This document shows positions 35,198-42,608 of a DNA stretch of 64,000 nt, in pieces. Made by a program: the position numbers and the translations under genes. The notes beneath the pieces were generated by a model that made no database searches, was not told the DNA's origin, and was given only the letters and a program-made list of their open reading frames with translations. Source of the DNA: Fontibacillus puldeungensis (GTDB lineage: Bacteria; Bacillota; Bacilli; Paenibacillales; Paenibacillaceae); assembly GCF_042678945.1 (NCBI RefSeq), contig NZ_JBHTLM010000012.1:91065-155064 (forward strand), read 5' to 3'. How positions within the stretch are numbered: position 1 is the stretch's first letter; each line of letters opens with the position of its first letter.

Positions 35198-35740
35198 TCA
35201 ATAGGGAAGGTCGTTCCACTGGACAGGAGTCGTCTTATTGTCCACCCAGTCCTCTTTAAGGATCGCATATCCGATGGAATCAAAAAGCTCGCCATTCTCC
35301 GAAGGCCAGGATTTTCGATGAACCGCTTCCTTGACAAATCCGGCATTGTGAAAGGTTTTCCGCATGGCAAGGTTGTCGGCACGAGTATAGCCTTCGATAC
35401 GTATTTTAACATCGTAATTCGTAAACACGTATTCGATGAGATGAATAACTGTCTGCAAACCATACTTATGTCCGCGGTGCTTTTCCCCAATTCGAATATC
35501 AAACAGAGGGGTCGGATCCGCCAGATCGTAAACACGGATCAGCCCAATGTATACACCAGCTTCGTTCTGGATCCAAAATGTCTTCTGTTCTTCGTTTGAT
35601 ACATAACGTCCTTGCTTAAGCTGATTTCTAACGTTCTCCTCCGTTAATGTTGCCGTGCCATGGTAAGGCCAGGTCTGTCCGGTCAGGAACTGGATCAATA
35701 ATTGCTCCTCGTTCTTGTAGAGATGAAAAGTAATAGCCAA
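35198..35740 (-). CDS. GNAT-family N-acetyltransferase (RimJ/RimL type)
   Basis: 180 residues. The GNAT core shows GLIRVYDLADPTPLFDIRIGEKHRGHKYGLQTVIHLIEYVF, where the RGHKYG stretch is the acetyl-CoA pyrophosphate loop, then IRIEGYTRADNLAMRKTFHNAGFVKEAVHRKSW, typical of RimJ/RimL-like members. The start is TTG 35740, with AAGGAGGGG 7 bases upstream. The substrate is unknown. It is followed (upstream in transcription) by the two-component genes only after a 26-base gap, so it could be the last gene of that transcript. Confidence 0.87.
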   Translation of the reverse strand: MAITFHLYKNEEQLLIQFLTGQTWPYHGTATLTEENVRNQLKQGRYVSNEEQKTFWIQNEAGVYIGLIRVYDLADPTPLFDIRIGEKHRGHKYGLQTVIHLIEYVFTNYDVKIRIEGYTRADNLAMRKTFHNAGFVKEAVHRKSWPSENGELFDSIGYAILKEDWVDNKTTPVQWNDLPY

Positions 35741-35766
35741 AGTAAGCCCCTCCTTCTATACTTTTA

Positions 35767-37137
35767 TTATTTTGGAATTCGAACGCAGAACTGCGTACCG
35801 TGTTCTACGATACTATTTACGTGGACTGTTCCTCCATGTGCTTCGACGATGGCCTTGACTATAGCTAAGCCGATTCCCGCCCCACCGGTTTTCCGATTCC
35901 TGGATTTGTCACCGCGATAAAATCGTTCGAAAATCAAAGGTAGCTCATCAGGGGCAATTCCTGTTCCCGTGTCTGTAATCGACACCTCTGCATCCGTGGT
36001 GCTCTCGGAAATGCTGACGCAAATACTACCTTCACTTGTGTATTTATAGGCGTTGTTCAGCAAGTTACTGAACACTTGGACAAGTCGATCATAATCTCCG
36101 TTTATATATATCTCCTGCTTGGCCTCGATATCAAGAATTATGTTCTTGTGCGTGAACTGCCCCTTCACCGCATTTACGGAATTCCGCACTACTTCATTCA
36201 AATTTACTTTTTCTCGCTGTAGCTTCAGCATCGGATTCTCGAGTGCCGTCAGGTACTCTAGATCATGAATAAGTTTGACTAGGCGGACGACTTGTTCATG
36301 GCACACCTCCAGCTTATCAGGAGAAGGCTCCCAAACGCCGTCCTGGAAAGCCTCGATATGACTTTGAATGGTCGCAATCGGCGTACGCAGCTCATGGGCA
36401 ATATCAGCAGTTAAATTTTTACGGAGCTTCTCCTGCTGCTGTAAAGCATCCGCCAGATGATTCAAGGAAAGGGCCACCTCCTCAATCTCCGTCTTTTGAT
36501 TAGCAGCAAGCTCCACTCGAGAGGACAAATCTCCCTCTCTCATCCGCGTCGCGACCCGCTTAATCTGCTGAAGGGGACGACTTAGTCCGTTAGCCAGATA
36601 CACACTGAAAACACAAACTCCCATGACTACGATCAGCAACGCGACCCACAGGAGGGTGCTGAACATCTGTAGAAATTGCTGATTTTGCGGGGCAAAAACG
36701 TCTTCAAGCCCTTGAATTTCGAGCGTTCCTATCGTTTGTCCGTCGTTTCGTATATCCAGTGAGTACTGGCTACGCTCAGCCGTGGTCTGACTTTTTTCCT
36801 GCTCCCCAGCCATGGAATGCCCCATCATTCCCATACGGTTTGTGTCCCAAATCAATTGCCGCTTACGATCATAAATTTTGACGTCATAGCTTCTCATCAT
36901 CGCTTCATGGGTAATCCGCATCAATGTGTCCATCCCCCATCCGCCGGTTTGAACGTTGTAGGTGGACTGTAAATCATCCAGAATCGCCTGGGCCTCCGTC
37001 TGCCGCTGGTTCTCGGTATATTTGCCGAACGAGAAATACATTACGCCATACACAAGGGCCATGATAGCCAGCAGGGACATGATTGCTACCCCAAGGTGAG
37101 ACACCAACAGTTTTTTCCTCAGGCTGCCTTTATTCAT
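35767..37137 (-). CDS. Sensor histidine kinase with Met-rich extracytoplasmic loop
   Basis: 456 residues. Two membrane helices (~13-35 and ~165-185) flank an external domain of ~125 residues containing NRMGMMGHSMAG, a Met/His-rich stretch. HAMP follows, then the phosphoacceptor region IAHELRTPIATIQ (His near 248), N box VFSNLLNNAYKY, and G boxes ITDTGTGIAPDE and GGAGIGLAIVKAIVEAHGG. The first 8 bases overlap the regulator gene. The Met-rich loop and the neighbouring secreted Met-rich protein suggest sensing of copper or silver, which is inference. Confidence 0.92.
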   Translation of the reverse strand: MNKGSLRKKLLVSHLGVAIMSLLAIMALVYGVMYFSFGKYTENQRQTEAQAILDDLQSTYNVQTGGWGMDTLMRITHEAMMRSYDVKIYDRKRQLIWDTNRMGMMGHSMAGEQEKSQTTAERSQYSLDIRNDGQTIGTLEIQGLEDVFAPQNQQFLQMFSTLLWVALLIVVMGVCVFSVYLANGLSRPLQQIKRVATRMREGDLSSRVELAANQKTEIEEVALSLNHLADALQQQEKLRKNLTADIAHELRTPIATIQSHIEAFQDGVWEPSPDKLEVCHEQVVRLVKLIHDLEYLTALENPMLKLQREKVNLNEVVRNSVNAVKGQFTHKNIILDIEAKQEIYINGDYDRLVQVFSNLLNNAYKYTSEGSICVSISESTTDAEVSITDTGTGIAPDELPLIFERFYRGDKSRNRKTGGAGIGLAIVKAIVEAHGGTVHVNSIVEHGTQFCVRIPK

Positions 37138-37837
37138 CCGGATTCACCTGAAATTTATAGCCTACACCGAAGACGGTGGCGATGAATGTCGGTTGCTTTG
37201 GGTCATCGCCGATTTTCTGCCGCACGTTTTTGATATGCACATCAATCGTACGCTCAACGCCCTCGAAGGTATCCCCTTGAATCAGATTTACTAATTCGAA
37301 GCGGCTGAACACCCGTTTAGGATGTCTGGACAAAATATCGAGCAATTTGAACTCAATCGGAGTAAGCGAGACGAGCTTTCCTTCCATTTTGACCTCATGC
37401 AGCTCATGGTCTATGGATAGGCGATGCCCATCAAACGTAACGGCTGTTTCCTGCTGCCTGGTCAGCGTTGCCTGGGATCTTCTGAGCAGGCTAATGATCC
37501 GAGCCATGAGCTCCCTGGGGCTAAACGGTTTTGTGATATAGTCGTCCGCACCGATAAGAAGTCCGTGTACCATATCGTCCTCACTGCTTTTGGCGGTCAG
37601 CATCAGAATAGGCACGTCCGAATTTTTACGAATCATCCTGCATACCTCTTCGCCCGAAATGTCCGGGAGCATTAAATCGAGCACGATAAGGTCTGGCCGG
37701 AGATTTTCAAAAATAGTCAGCGCTCCCCTACCCGTGTCCGACTCATACACCAAATAATCATTTTTCTCCAGGTACGCTTTGATCACTTGAACGATATTTA
37801 TCTCATCATCCACAACTAGAATTTTGGCTCGCTCCAT
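37130..37837 (-). CDS. OmpR-family response regulator
   Basis: 235 residues. The receiver domain has the acidic pair VVDDE, phosphoacceptor Asp54 in IVLDLMLPD, Thr in LMLTAK and Lys in ITKPFSPREL. The C-terminal winged helix is of OmpR type (LTPIEFKLLDILSRHPKRVFSR, VDVHIKNVRQKIG, TVFGVGYKFQ). It precedes and overlaps its kinase gene. A small secreted Met-rich protein gene ends 71 bases upstream with its own terminator. Confidence 0.94.
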   Translation of the reverse strand: MERAKILVVDDEINIVQVIKAYLEKNDYLVYESDTGRGALTIFENLRPDLIVLDLMLPDISGEEVCRMIRKNSDVPILMLTAKSSEDDMVHGLLIGADDYITKPFSPRELMARIISLLRRSQATLTRQQETAVTFDGHRLSIDHELHEVKMEGKLVSLTPIEFKLLDILSRHPKRVFSRFELVNLIQGDTFEGVERTIDVHIKNVRQKIGDDPKQPTFIATVFGVGYKFQVNPDE

Positions 37838-37860
37838 CTGGATTCTACCTTTCTGTATAT

Positions 37861-37891
37861 AAAAATAACAGGCCCCACACTCGTGAGGCCT
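37861..37891 (-). terminator. Terminator after the Met-rich secreted protein gene
   Basis: AGGCCTCA/TGGGGCCT hairpin followed on the minus strand by GTTATTTTT. Confidence 0.75.
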
Positions 37892-37908
37892 ATCATAGCA
37901 TAGAGTCT

Positions 37909-38166
37909 TTAGAAATTCATCATCCCACCGCGCCAGCTGGAATTCATCATTCCCCGTCCGCCAGCACCTTGGCCCTTATGGCAGTTGTCATACATCTCTT
38001 TAATCTGCTGATCCGTCAGATCGGGATGCATTTGCTTCGCAAACGGCAGCATTTTCTCAAAAAAGCTGTCCACCCCTTTCGTATCGGACGATTGAGCGTA
38101 AGCCCCAGCCGCCCCGATCCCCATAACGAGTACGATTGCCGTTAATCCAATCCAAAACTTCTTCAT
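37909..38166 (-). CDS. Small secreted Met/Gly-rich protein
   Basis: 85 residues from ATG 38166, with AAGGAGGG upstream; a longer frame to 38226 lacks one. A clear signal peptide (FWIGLTAIVLVMGIGAAGAYAQ) would be cut after AYA. The mature ~63 residues have a helical part (FEKMLPFAKQMHPDLTDQQIKEMYDNCHKG) with one Cys and His, then a Gly/Met tail (GRGMMNSSWRGGMMNF). Such Met-rich exported peptides often bind Cu(I). It lies just upstream of a two-component system whose sensor loop is also Met-rich. I do not recognise a named family. Confidence 0.72.
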   Translation of the reverse strand: MKKFWIGLTAIVLVMGIGAAGAYAQSSDTKGVDSFFEKMLPFAKQMHPDLTDQQIKEMYDNCHKGQGAGGRGMMNSSWRGGMMNF

Positions 38167-38250
38167 ATTATTTTCCCTCCTTCTGATTCTAAATATAGAC
38201 GAGGGATATAAAGAACTCATTTGCAAGATATGAAGAAGTGATGAAGAGCA

Positions 38251-38652
38251 TTATTTCAGCAAACCATGTTCACGGAGCCTATCAAAAATAATCCGGCTAA
38301 CCACGGATGTACGTTGGCAATCTTTATAGCTAAACCAAGCAAGTTCAGCAATTTCGGATGCCGGAGCCAGTTCTCCTTCATAATCGGCCAAATAGCAAGT
38401 CATTTGAACGAGAATGCCTTCGGGTTTTCCATCCGCTTGAGCTGAAAAGGTGCCAAAATGGACCATCGTCTCCGGTTTGATTCGCACAGAGACTTCCTCT
38501 TCTGCTTCCCGCACCAGCGTCTCGGCATCCGTTTCCCCAGCCTCACGTTTTCCTCCCGGAAAGTAATAGTTATCTTTGCCCTTGGAGCGGGCGACGAGCA
38601 CTTGGTGGTTCACGACATGAATCCAGGCGATTTTGTCGATTATCGAGGACAT
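38251..38652 (-). CDS. NUDIX hydrolase
   Basis: 133 residues from ATG 38652, with AGGGAGG 7 bases upstream. The Nudix box reads GGKREAGETDAETLVREAEEEVSV, with the expected G, E, REAxEE residues that bind Mg2+. Such enzymes hydrolyse nucleoside diphosphates linked to another group; the substrate is not evident. It begins about 20 bases after the DUF606 transporter gene on the same strand, so both are probably co-transcribed. Confidence 0.9.
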   Translation of the reverse strand: MSSIIDKIAWIHVVNHQVLVARSKGKDNYYFPGGKREAGETDAETLVREAEEEVSVRIKPETMVHFGTFSAQADGKPEGILVQMTCYLADYEGELAPASEIAELAWFSYKDCQRTSVVSRIIFDRLREHGLLK

Positions 38653-38672
38653 GTCATATCCTCCCTTCATCT

Positions 38673-39158
38673 CTAATAGAGTACTTCCCGTTTCGTGCCC
38701 ACTTCCTGCTTCCGATCTTCTCGCCGGCCGCCCAGCTTAAACACAAAGATCCCGCCGACGATGATCAGTACGCCAATCAGCTGTTTTGGCGAAAAAGGCA
38801 CCTTGCTCATGCCGAGCCAGCCGAAGGTGTCCCATAACAATGCAACGCCTAGCTCCGAGGTCATGACGATAGCTACCGCATAGGTTGGTCCAAGCTTCTT
38901 GACGCCCTGCACCATGCAGGTAACAACCCCTACGCCAATCAGACCACTGAACCAAAACCAGGGCTGCATCGGCCCCAGATGAAACAGCTGATTTCCTTCC
39001 ATAAACCATCCGATCGTCATGGAAGCGATAAAGCCTAAACCAAGTACCAATGCCGTCGTCGTCCATGTTCCAGCTCGATCATCCACTTTATTATTAAAAA
39101 TATTTTGGATGCCAACCAGTGAACCCGCCAGCAGAGCCAACAATATCCCTATCGCCAT
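38673..39158 (-). CDS. DUF606 (YdcZ)-family DMT transporter, first copy
   Basis: 161 residues, five membrane helices, the half-size DMT pattern of YdcZ proteins. It starts MAIGILLALLAGSLVGIQNIFNNKVDDRAGTW and includes VVTCMVQGVKKLGPTYAVAIVMTSELGVALLWD. A charged tail ends it. YdcZ proteins often occur as two neighbouring copies that may act as a heterodimer; the second copy lies at 39928, beyond the Crp/Fnr gene. The substrate is unknown. Confidence 0.87.
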   Translation of the reverse strand: MAIGILLALLAGSLVGIQNIFNNKVDDRAGTWTTTALVLGLGFIASMTIGWFMEGNQLFHLGPMQPWFWFSGLIGVGVVTCMVQGVKKLGPTYAVAIVMTSELGVALLWDTFGWLGMSKVPFSPKQLIGVLIIVGGIFVFKLGGRREDRKQEVGTKREVLY

Positions 39159-39184
39159 GCAATAAACTCCTTTACTTTATCAGT

Positions 39185-39883
39185 CTATTCGTAAATGTTT
39201 CTAAGGGCGAGGTTCTGTAAACCCTGACGATTCTTCACGATAATTCCATCCTTCGTTCGTTCAATGAGTCCTTGAGAGCAAAATTTGAGAATGACCCGGT
39301 TTAAATGCCGGTAGCTGGTACCGATCAGATTGGCCACATCCGTTAAATCGGACGTGCGAAGGCGTCCCCAGAACAAAGGATCGGTCTCATCGAAAAAGAC
39401 GGCCAGCAAATAACTGGCCAGCCTTACCTCTACCGGATACAACATATTGAAGCTCATGGAGCTCGATTTCAAATAGAACTTCTGGGTAATGATTTTAAGC
39501 AAAAACTGCAGGAATGGGGCATGATCTGAATTGTATTTGTTCAGCCAACGATAATGAATCCCGATCATATGTGTTGGCGAAACGGCTTCAACCGTATTGA
39601 TAATATCAGTGCCCTGGACATATTCAATATCTCCTACGACCTCCAGAGCTGTCTTAAAGCAGACGACGAGCGTTTTTCCCTCCGGCGAGGTGGTAAACAC
39701 TTTGACTTTCCCCTTCACCAGCACATACATGATTTCGGAAGGCTCGCCTTGAGTGCAAATAGCTTCACCTTGATCATAGCTGTACAGCGCTAAATGAGGC
39801 CTTAAGGCTTCCCCAAATACGCGATCCAATTGATGCGAATGTAAGTAGGAAGCAAGCAATTCACGATCTTCAATTTCTTTCAT
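39185..39883 (-). CDS. Crp/Fnr-family regulator (YeiL-like)
   Basis: 232 residues. The N-terminal cyclic-nucleotide-type beta roll reads EAICTQGEPSEIMYVLVKGKVKVFTTSPEGKTLVV. A dimer helix (LKIITQKFYLKSSSMSFNMLYP) and a C-terminal helix-turn-helix (TDVANLIGTSYRHLNRVILKFCSQGLIERTK) follow. No Fnr-type N-terminal Cys cluster is present, so it is not an Fe-S oxygen sensor. It resembles YeiL. It sits between two DUF606 genes on the same strand and probably controls them. Confidence 0.9.
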   Translation of the reverse strand: MKEIEDRELLASYLHSHQLDRVFGEALRPHLALYSYDQGEAICTQGEPSEIMYVLVKGKVKVFTTSPEGKTLVVCFKTALEVVGDIEYVQGTDIINTVEAVSPTHMIGIHYRWLNKYNSDHAPFLQFLLKIITQKFYLKSSSMSFNMLYPVEVRLASYLLAVFFDETDPLFWGRLRTSDLTDVANLIGTSYRHLNRVILKFCSQGLIERTKDGIIVKNRQGLQNLALRNIYE

Positions 39884-39927
39884 ACAAACTCCAACTCCTG
39901 ACGTTCCCCTGTAAGCTTCTTTAATAC

Positions 39928-40353
39928 CTATAGTTTAAGGATTATCACTCCCGCAATCATCATCCCGATGCCGACAAATTGCGGCAGACGCATTTTTTGC
40001 TTCTCGATGCCAAACCACCCCGTGCTATCGATCACAAACGTGATGCATAACTGGGCTATCAAGACAGCAGCAATTGAAAGAGTCACCCCTACATGCTGAA
40101 TCGCCGTGACATTGCTGAATATGATGACCGCGGCGAAAGCACCACCACTCAGGTAAAGCGGTTTTACCTGCTTTAGCTCCCGCACTTTTCGATCCCGAAC
40201 AATCAGCAATATGAGCAGCGCCGCCACAAATCCAGTGAACTGCGTAAGCGTTGCTGCCTGCCATGTCCCGAGACTCTGGCTGATTCGGGTATTAGCTACC
40301 CCCTGAAGGGTTATAAAAGCTCCGGCCAAAAAAGCATACAACAGACCTTTCAT
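39928..40353 (-). CDS. DUF606 (YdcZ)-family DMT transporter, second copy
   Basis: 141 residues from ATG 40353, with AGAGGAGAG upstream; a longer frame to 40428 lacks a site. It opens MKGLLYAFLAGAFITLQGVANTRISQSLGTWQA and has ILIAQLCITFVIDSTGWFGIEKQKM..QFVGIGMMIAGVIILKL, the standard five-helix YdcZ layout. It probably pairs with the copy at 38673. The MarR gene precedes it by about 90 bases on the same strand. Confidence 0.87.
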   Translation of the reverse strand: MKGLLYAFLAGAFITLQGVANTRISQSLGTWQAATLTQFTGFVAALLILLIVRDRKVRELKQVKPLYLSGGAFAAVIIFSNVTAIQHVGVTLSIAAVLIAQLCITFVIDSTGWFGIEKQKMRLPQFVGIGMMIAGVIILKL

Positions 40354-40445
40354 CCGTTCTCTCCTCTCTATAAAAGGGATTAGTCTGTTCCTTATTAAAG
40401 GATATCTCCGGAAATTTGGGAAGGACATATGTCCTAACTCAAAGA

Positions 40446-40868
40446 TTATTGTAGCTTACTGTCATATATCTTCTGAAGCAGCACTGCTAGCTGCTCCTGT
40501 TCGGCTTCCGTCAGACACTCGGTCAGATGCCGATTGAACTGCTCGAAAATCTGCCCCAAAGTAGGCTCAAAATCTTTTGCCTTTTGAGTGGGATACAGCC
40601 GGTAAGACCTGCGGTCATGCCCGTCTACCGTTCGCTCCACATAGCCTTCTTCCTCCAGTTGCTTGACACAGCGGGTCGTTGTCGCTTTATCAAACTTCAC
40701 TTCATTCGTCAACTGATCCTGATTTAATCCGGGATTGTGTAGAATCGTCTTCAAATAGCTGTGGTGTCCACCGCCGCCAATCCCGTACGGCTTAAGCAGT
40801 CCCGTCAGTTCCTTCTGATTTATCCGTTGAATGTAGCTAATGTACTTTCCAATGGAATACGGTTCCAT
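40446..40868 (-). CDS. MarR-family regulator
   Basis: 140 residues with the MarR winged helix: GLNQDQLTNEVKFDKATTTRCVKQLEEEGYVERTVDGHDRRSYRLYPTQKAKD. DRRS is the wing. No redox Cys of OhrR type is present in the first helix. It is divergent from a DHA2-family exporter across 155 bases that hold a long inverted repeat, so it most likely represses both. ATG 40868 has GGTGGAG 5 bases upstream. Confidence 0.92.
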   Translation of the reverse strand: MEPYSIGKYISYIQRINQKELTGLLKPYGIGGGGHHSYLKTILHNPGLNQDQLTNEVKFDKATTTRCVKQLEEEGYVERTVDGHDRRSYRLYPTQKAKDFEPTLGQIFEQFNRHLTECLTEAEQEQLAVLLQKIYDSKLQ

Positions 40869-40907
40869 AAATCTCCACCTAACCTTGTATTAATCAGCTT
40901 GTTCTAA

Positions 40908-40955
40908 AAGTTTACTCTTAATAAGTTGCGCATGCAACTAAATTGGAGTAAACTT
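40908..40955. promoter_or_regulatory. Nested inverted repeats, probable MarR operator
   Basis: Outer perfect arms AAGTTTACTC (40908-40917) and GAGTAAACTT (40946-40955) enclose AGTTGC-GCAT-GCAACT (40924-40939), an arrangement like known MarR sites. It lies between the divergent MarR and MFS genes. Confidence 0.65.
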
Positions 40956-41023
40956 GATCATGCTTATTTGTTGCAAACGGAATACATGAACAAGATAAAG
41001 AAGCTAGCGAGGTGCTATTTACC

Positions 41024-42511
41024 ATGATATCTGATCGTAACCAAGCAATCCCCCGAAGAACTTATCAGGATGATCCGGAAATTCAGAAAAAACGCTGGAT
41101 GATTCTGATTGTTGTAAATCTGTTTACATTTATGTCTACATTAGACGGGAGCATCGTCAATATCGCTCTGCCCATGATTACAAAAAAGCTGGAACTGCCT
41201 GTTGCTCAAGCACAGTGGGTGGTTACGGCCTATTTAATGATGATCTGCGCGGCTATTCTTTTCTTCGGAAAGCTAGGGGATATTGTCGGAAAGATAAAAG
41301 TGTTCAAATGGGGAATGGCGATCTTCACTATAGGTTCTCTGCTATGCGGATTTAGTTACTCCCTGCCGATGCTCGTTGCGTCACGTCTCGTTCAGGCTAT
41401 AGGGGCTTCGATGACCATGGCTAATAACCAAGGCATTATTACAGACATATTTCCAGGTCATGAACGTGGAAAAGCGCTGGGACTGATCGGTACGTTCGTG
41501 TCCTTAGGAAGCATCGCCGGCCCGAGCCTGGGAGGTGTCATCGTCTCCAGCCTTGGGTGGGAGTACATTTTCTGGGTTAATATCCCGATCGGCTTAGCTG
41601 CGATGGCCATTGGGTGGAAAACACTTCCGCCTGACCTCACCAAGTTACATGTGAAAATCGATAAGACCGGGAGCATGCTGTTCCCACTCTTTATTTTAGC
41701 GCTGTTCGCCGGGCTGTTGCTCGGACAGGAGATCGGCTATAGTGACATTCGTATCGTAGCCTCCCTCGTTGCCGCAGTCGCTATCTTCACAGCTTTCATT
41801 TGGATCGAAGTCCGCAAGGAAGCTCCGCTGCTGCAGTTATCTCTATTTAAAAATCCGTTGTTTTCACTCAGCATTCTATGCGGTTTTCTCGTGTTCGTCG
41901 CTAATTTTTGCTTTAACATCATCGCTCCTTTCTATACGCAAAGCATATTGGATCTATCGCCGTCACAGGCCGGATTTTTGATGATGCTCTTCCCGATCGT
42001 CATGGTGATCGTGGCTCCGATCAGTGGCTCGCTTTCGGATAAAATAGGCTCCGAACTGCTAACCTTTGCCGGTCTGATCGTCATGGTTATCGCTCAGTGG
42101 GGGCTTGCAAAGCTGCATGATTCCAGCCCCATCGCTCTCGTCGGTCTTTGGATCGCAATGCTTGGTCTTGGCAGTGGTCTGTTTCAATCACCTAACAATT
42201 CTCTGGTTATGTCAAAGGTTCCGAAGACACAGCTTGGCATTGCCGGCAGCATCAACTCACTGGTACGAAACGTCGGTATGGTGGTGGGGATTACGGTAGC
42301 AACAACGATCCTTTTCAGTGTTATGAGTATAAAAGCAGGGCACCGGGTAACCGGACTCATTCCACATCGGCCAGACATATTCCTGAGCGGAATGCATGTC
42401 GTCTTTATGACCTCAGCCTCTATTTGTCTTGTAGCTGCCATCCTAACAGGCTGGCGTCTTTGGTCGGCTAAACGCGGAACCCGGAGCGAGTCGGTACGAT
42501 CTTCAAATTAA
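41024..42511 (+). CDS. DHA2-family (EmrB/QacA-type) MFS drug exporter
   Basis: 495 residues with 14 probable membrane helices. Diagnostic DHA2 segments are FTFMSTLDGSIVNIALPMITKKL (motif D1), LGDIVGKIKVFKWG and GLIGTFVSLGSIAGPSLGGVIVSSLGWEYIFWVNIPIG (motif C). These proteins use the proton gradient to export lipophilic drugs. ATG 41024 follows AGCGAGGTG; GTG 41012 is in frame but lacks a site. It is divergent from MarR, the classic arrangement for inducible efflux. Confidence 0.93.
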   Translation: MISDRNQAIPRRTYQDDPEIQKKRWMILIVVNLFTFMSTLDGSIVNIALPMITKKLELPVAQAQWVVTAYLMMICAAILFFGKLGDIVGKIKVFKWGMAIFTIGSLLCGFSYSLPMLVASRLVQAIGASMTMANNQGIITDIFPGHERGKALGLIGTFVSLGSIAGPSLGGVIVSSLGWEYIFWVNIPIGLAAMAIGWKTLPPDLTKLHVKIDKTGSMLFPLFILALFAGLLLGQEIGYSDIRIVASLVAAVAIFTAFIWIEVRKEAPLLQLSLFKNPLFSLSILCGFLVFVANFCFNIIAPFYTQSILDLSPSQAGFLMMLFPIVMVIVAPISGSLSDKIGSELLTFAGLIVMVIAQWGLAKLHDSSPIALVGLWIAMLGLGSGLFQSPNNSLVMSKVPKTQLGIAGSINSLVRNVGMVVGITVATTILFSVMSIKAGHRVTGLIPHRPDIFLSGMHVVFMTSASICLVAAILTGWRLWSAKRGTRSESVRSSN

Positions 42512-42525
42512 TTTTATTCATCATA

Positions 42526-42572
42526 AAAACAGCGGTCTGTCTCCTTGAGTTACCAGGACAGGCCGCTGTTTA
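42526..42572. terminator. Bidirectional terminator
   Basis: AAACAGCGG..CTGTC and GACAG..CCGCTGTTT form a long stem between the convergent exporter and hydrolase genes. Confidence 0.82.
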
Positions 42573-42608
42573 TTTGGCTTGCAATTCTTTAATTAGAGTG
42601 CTTCGATA

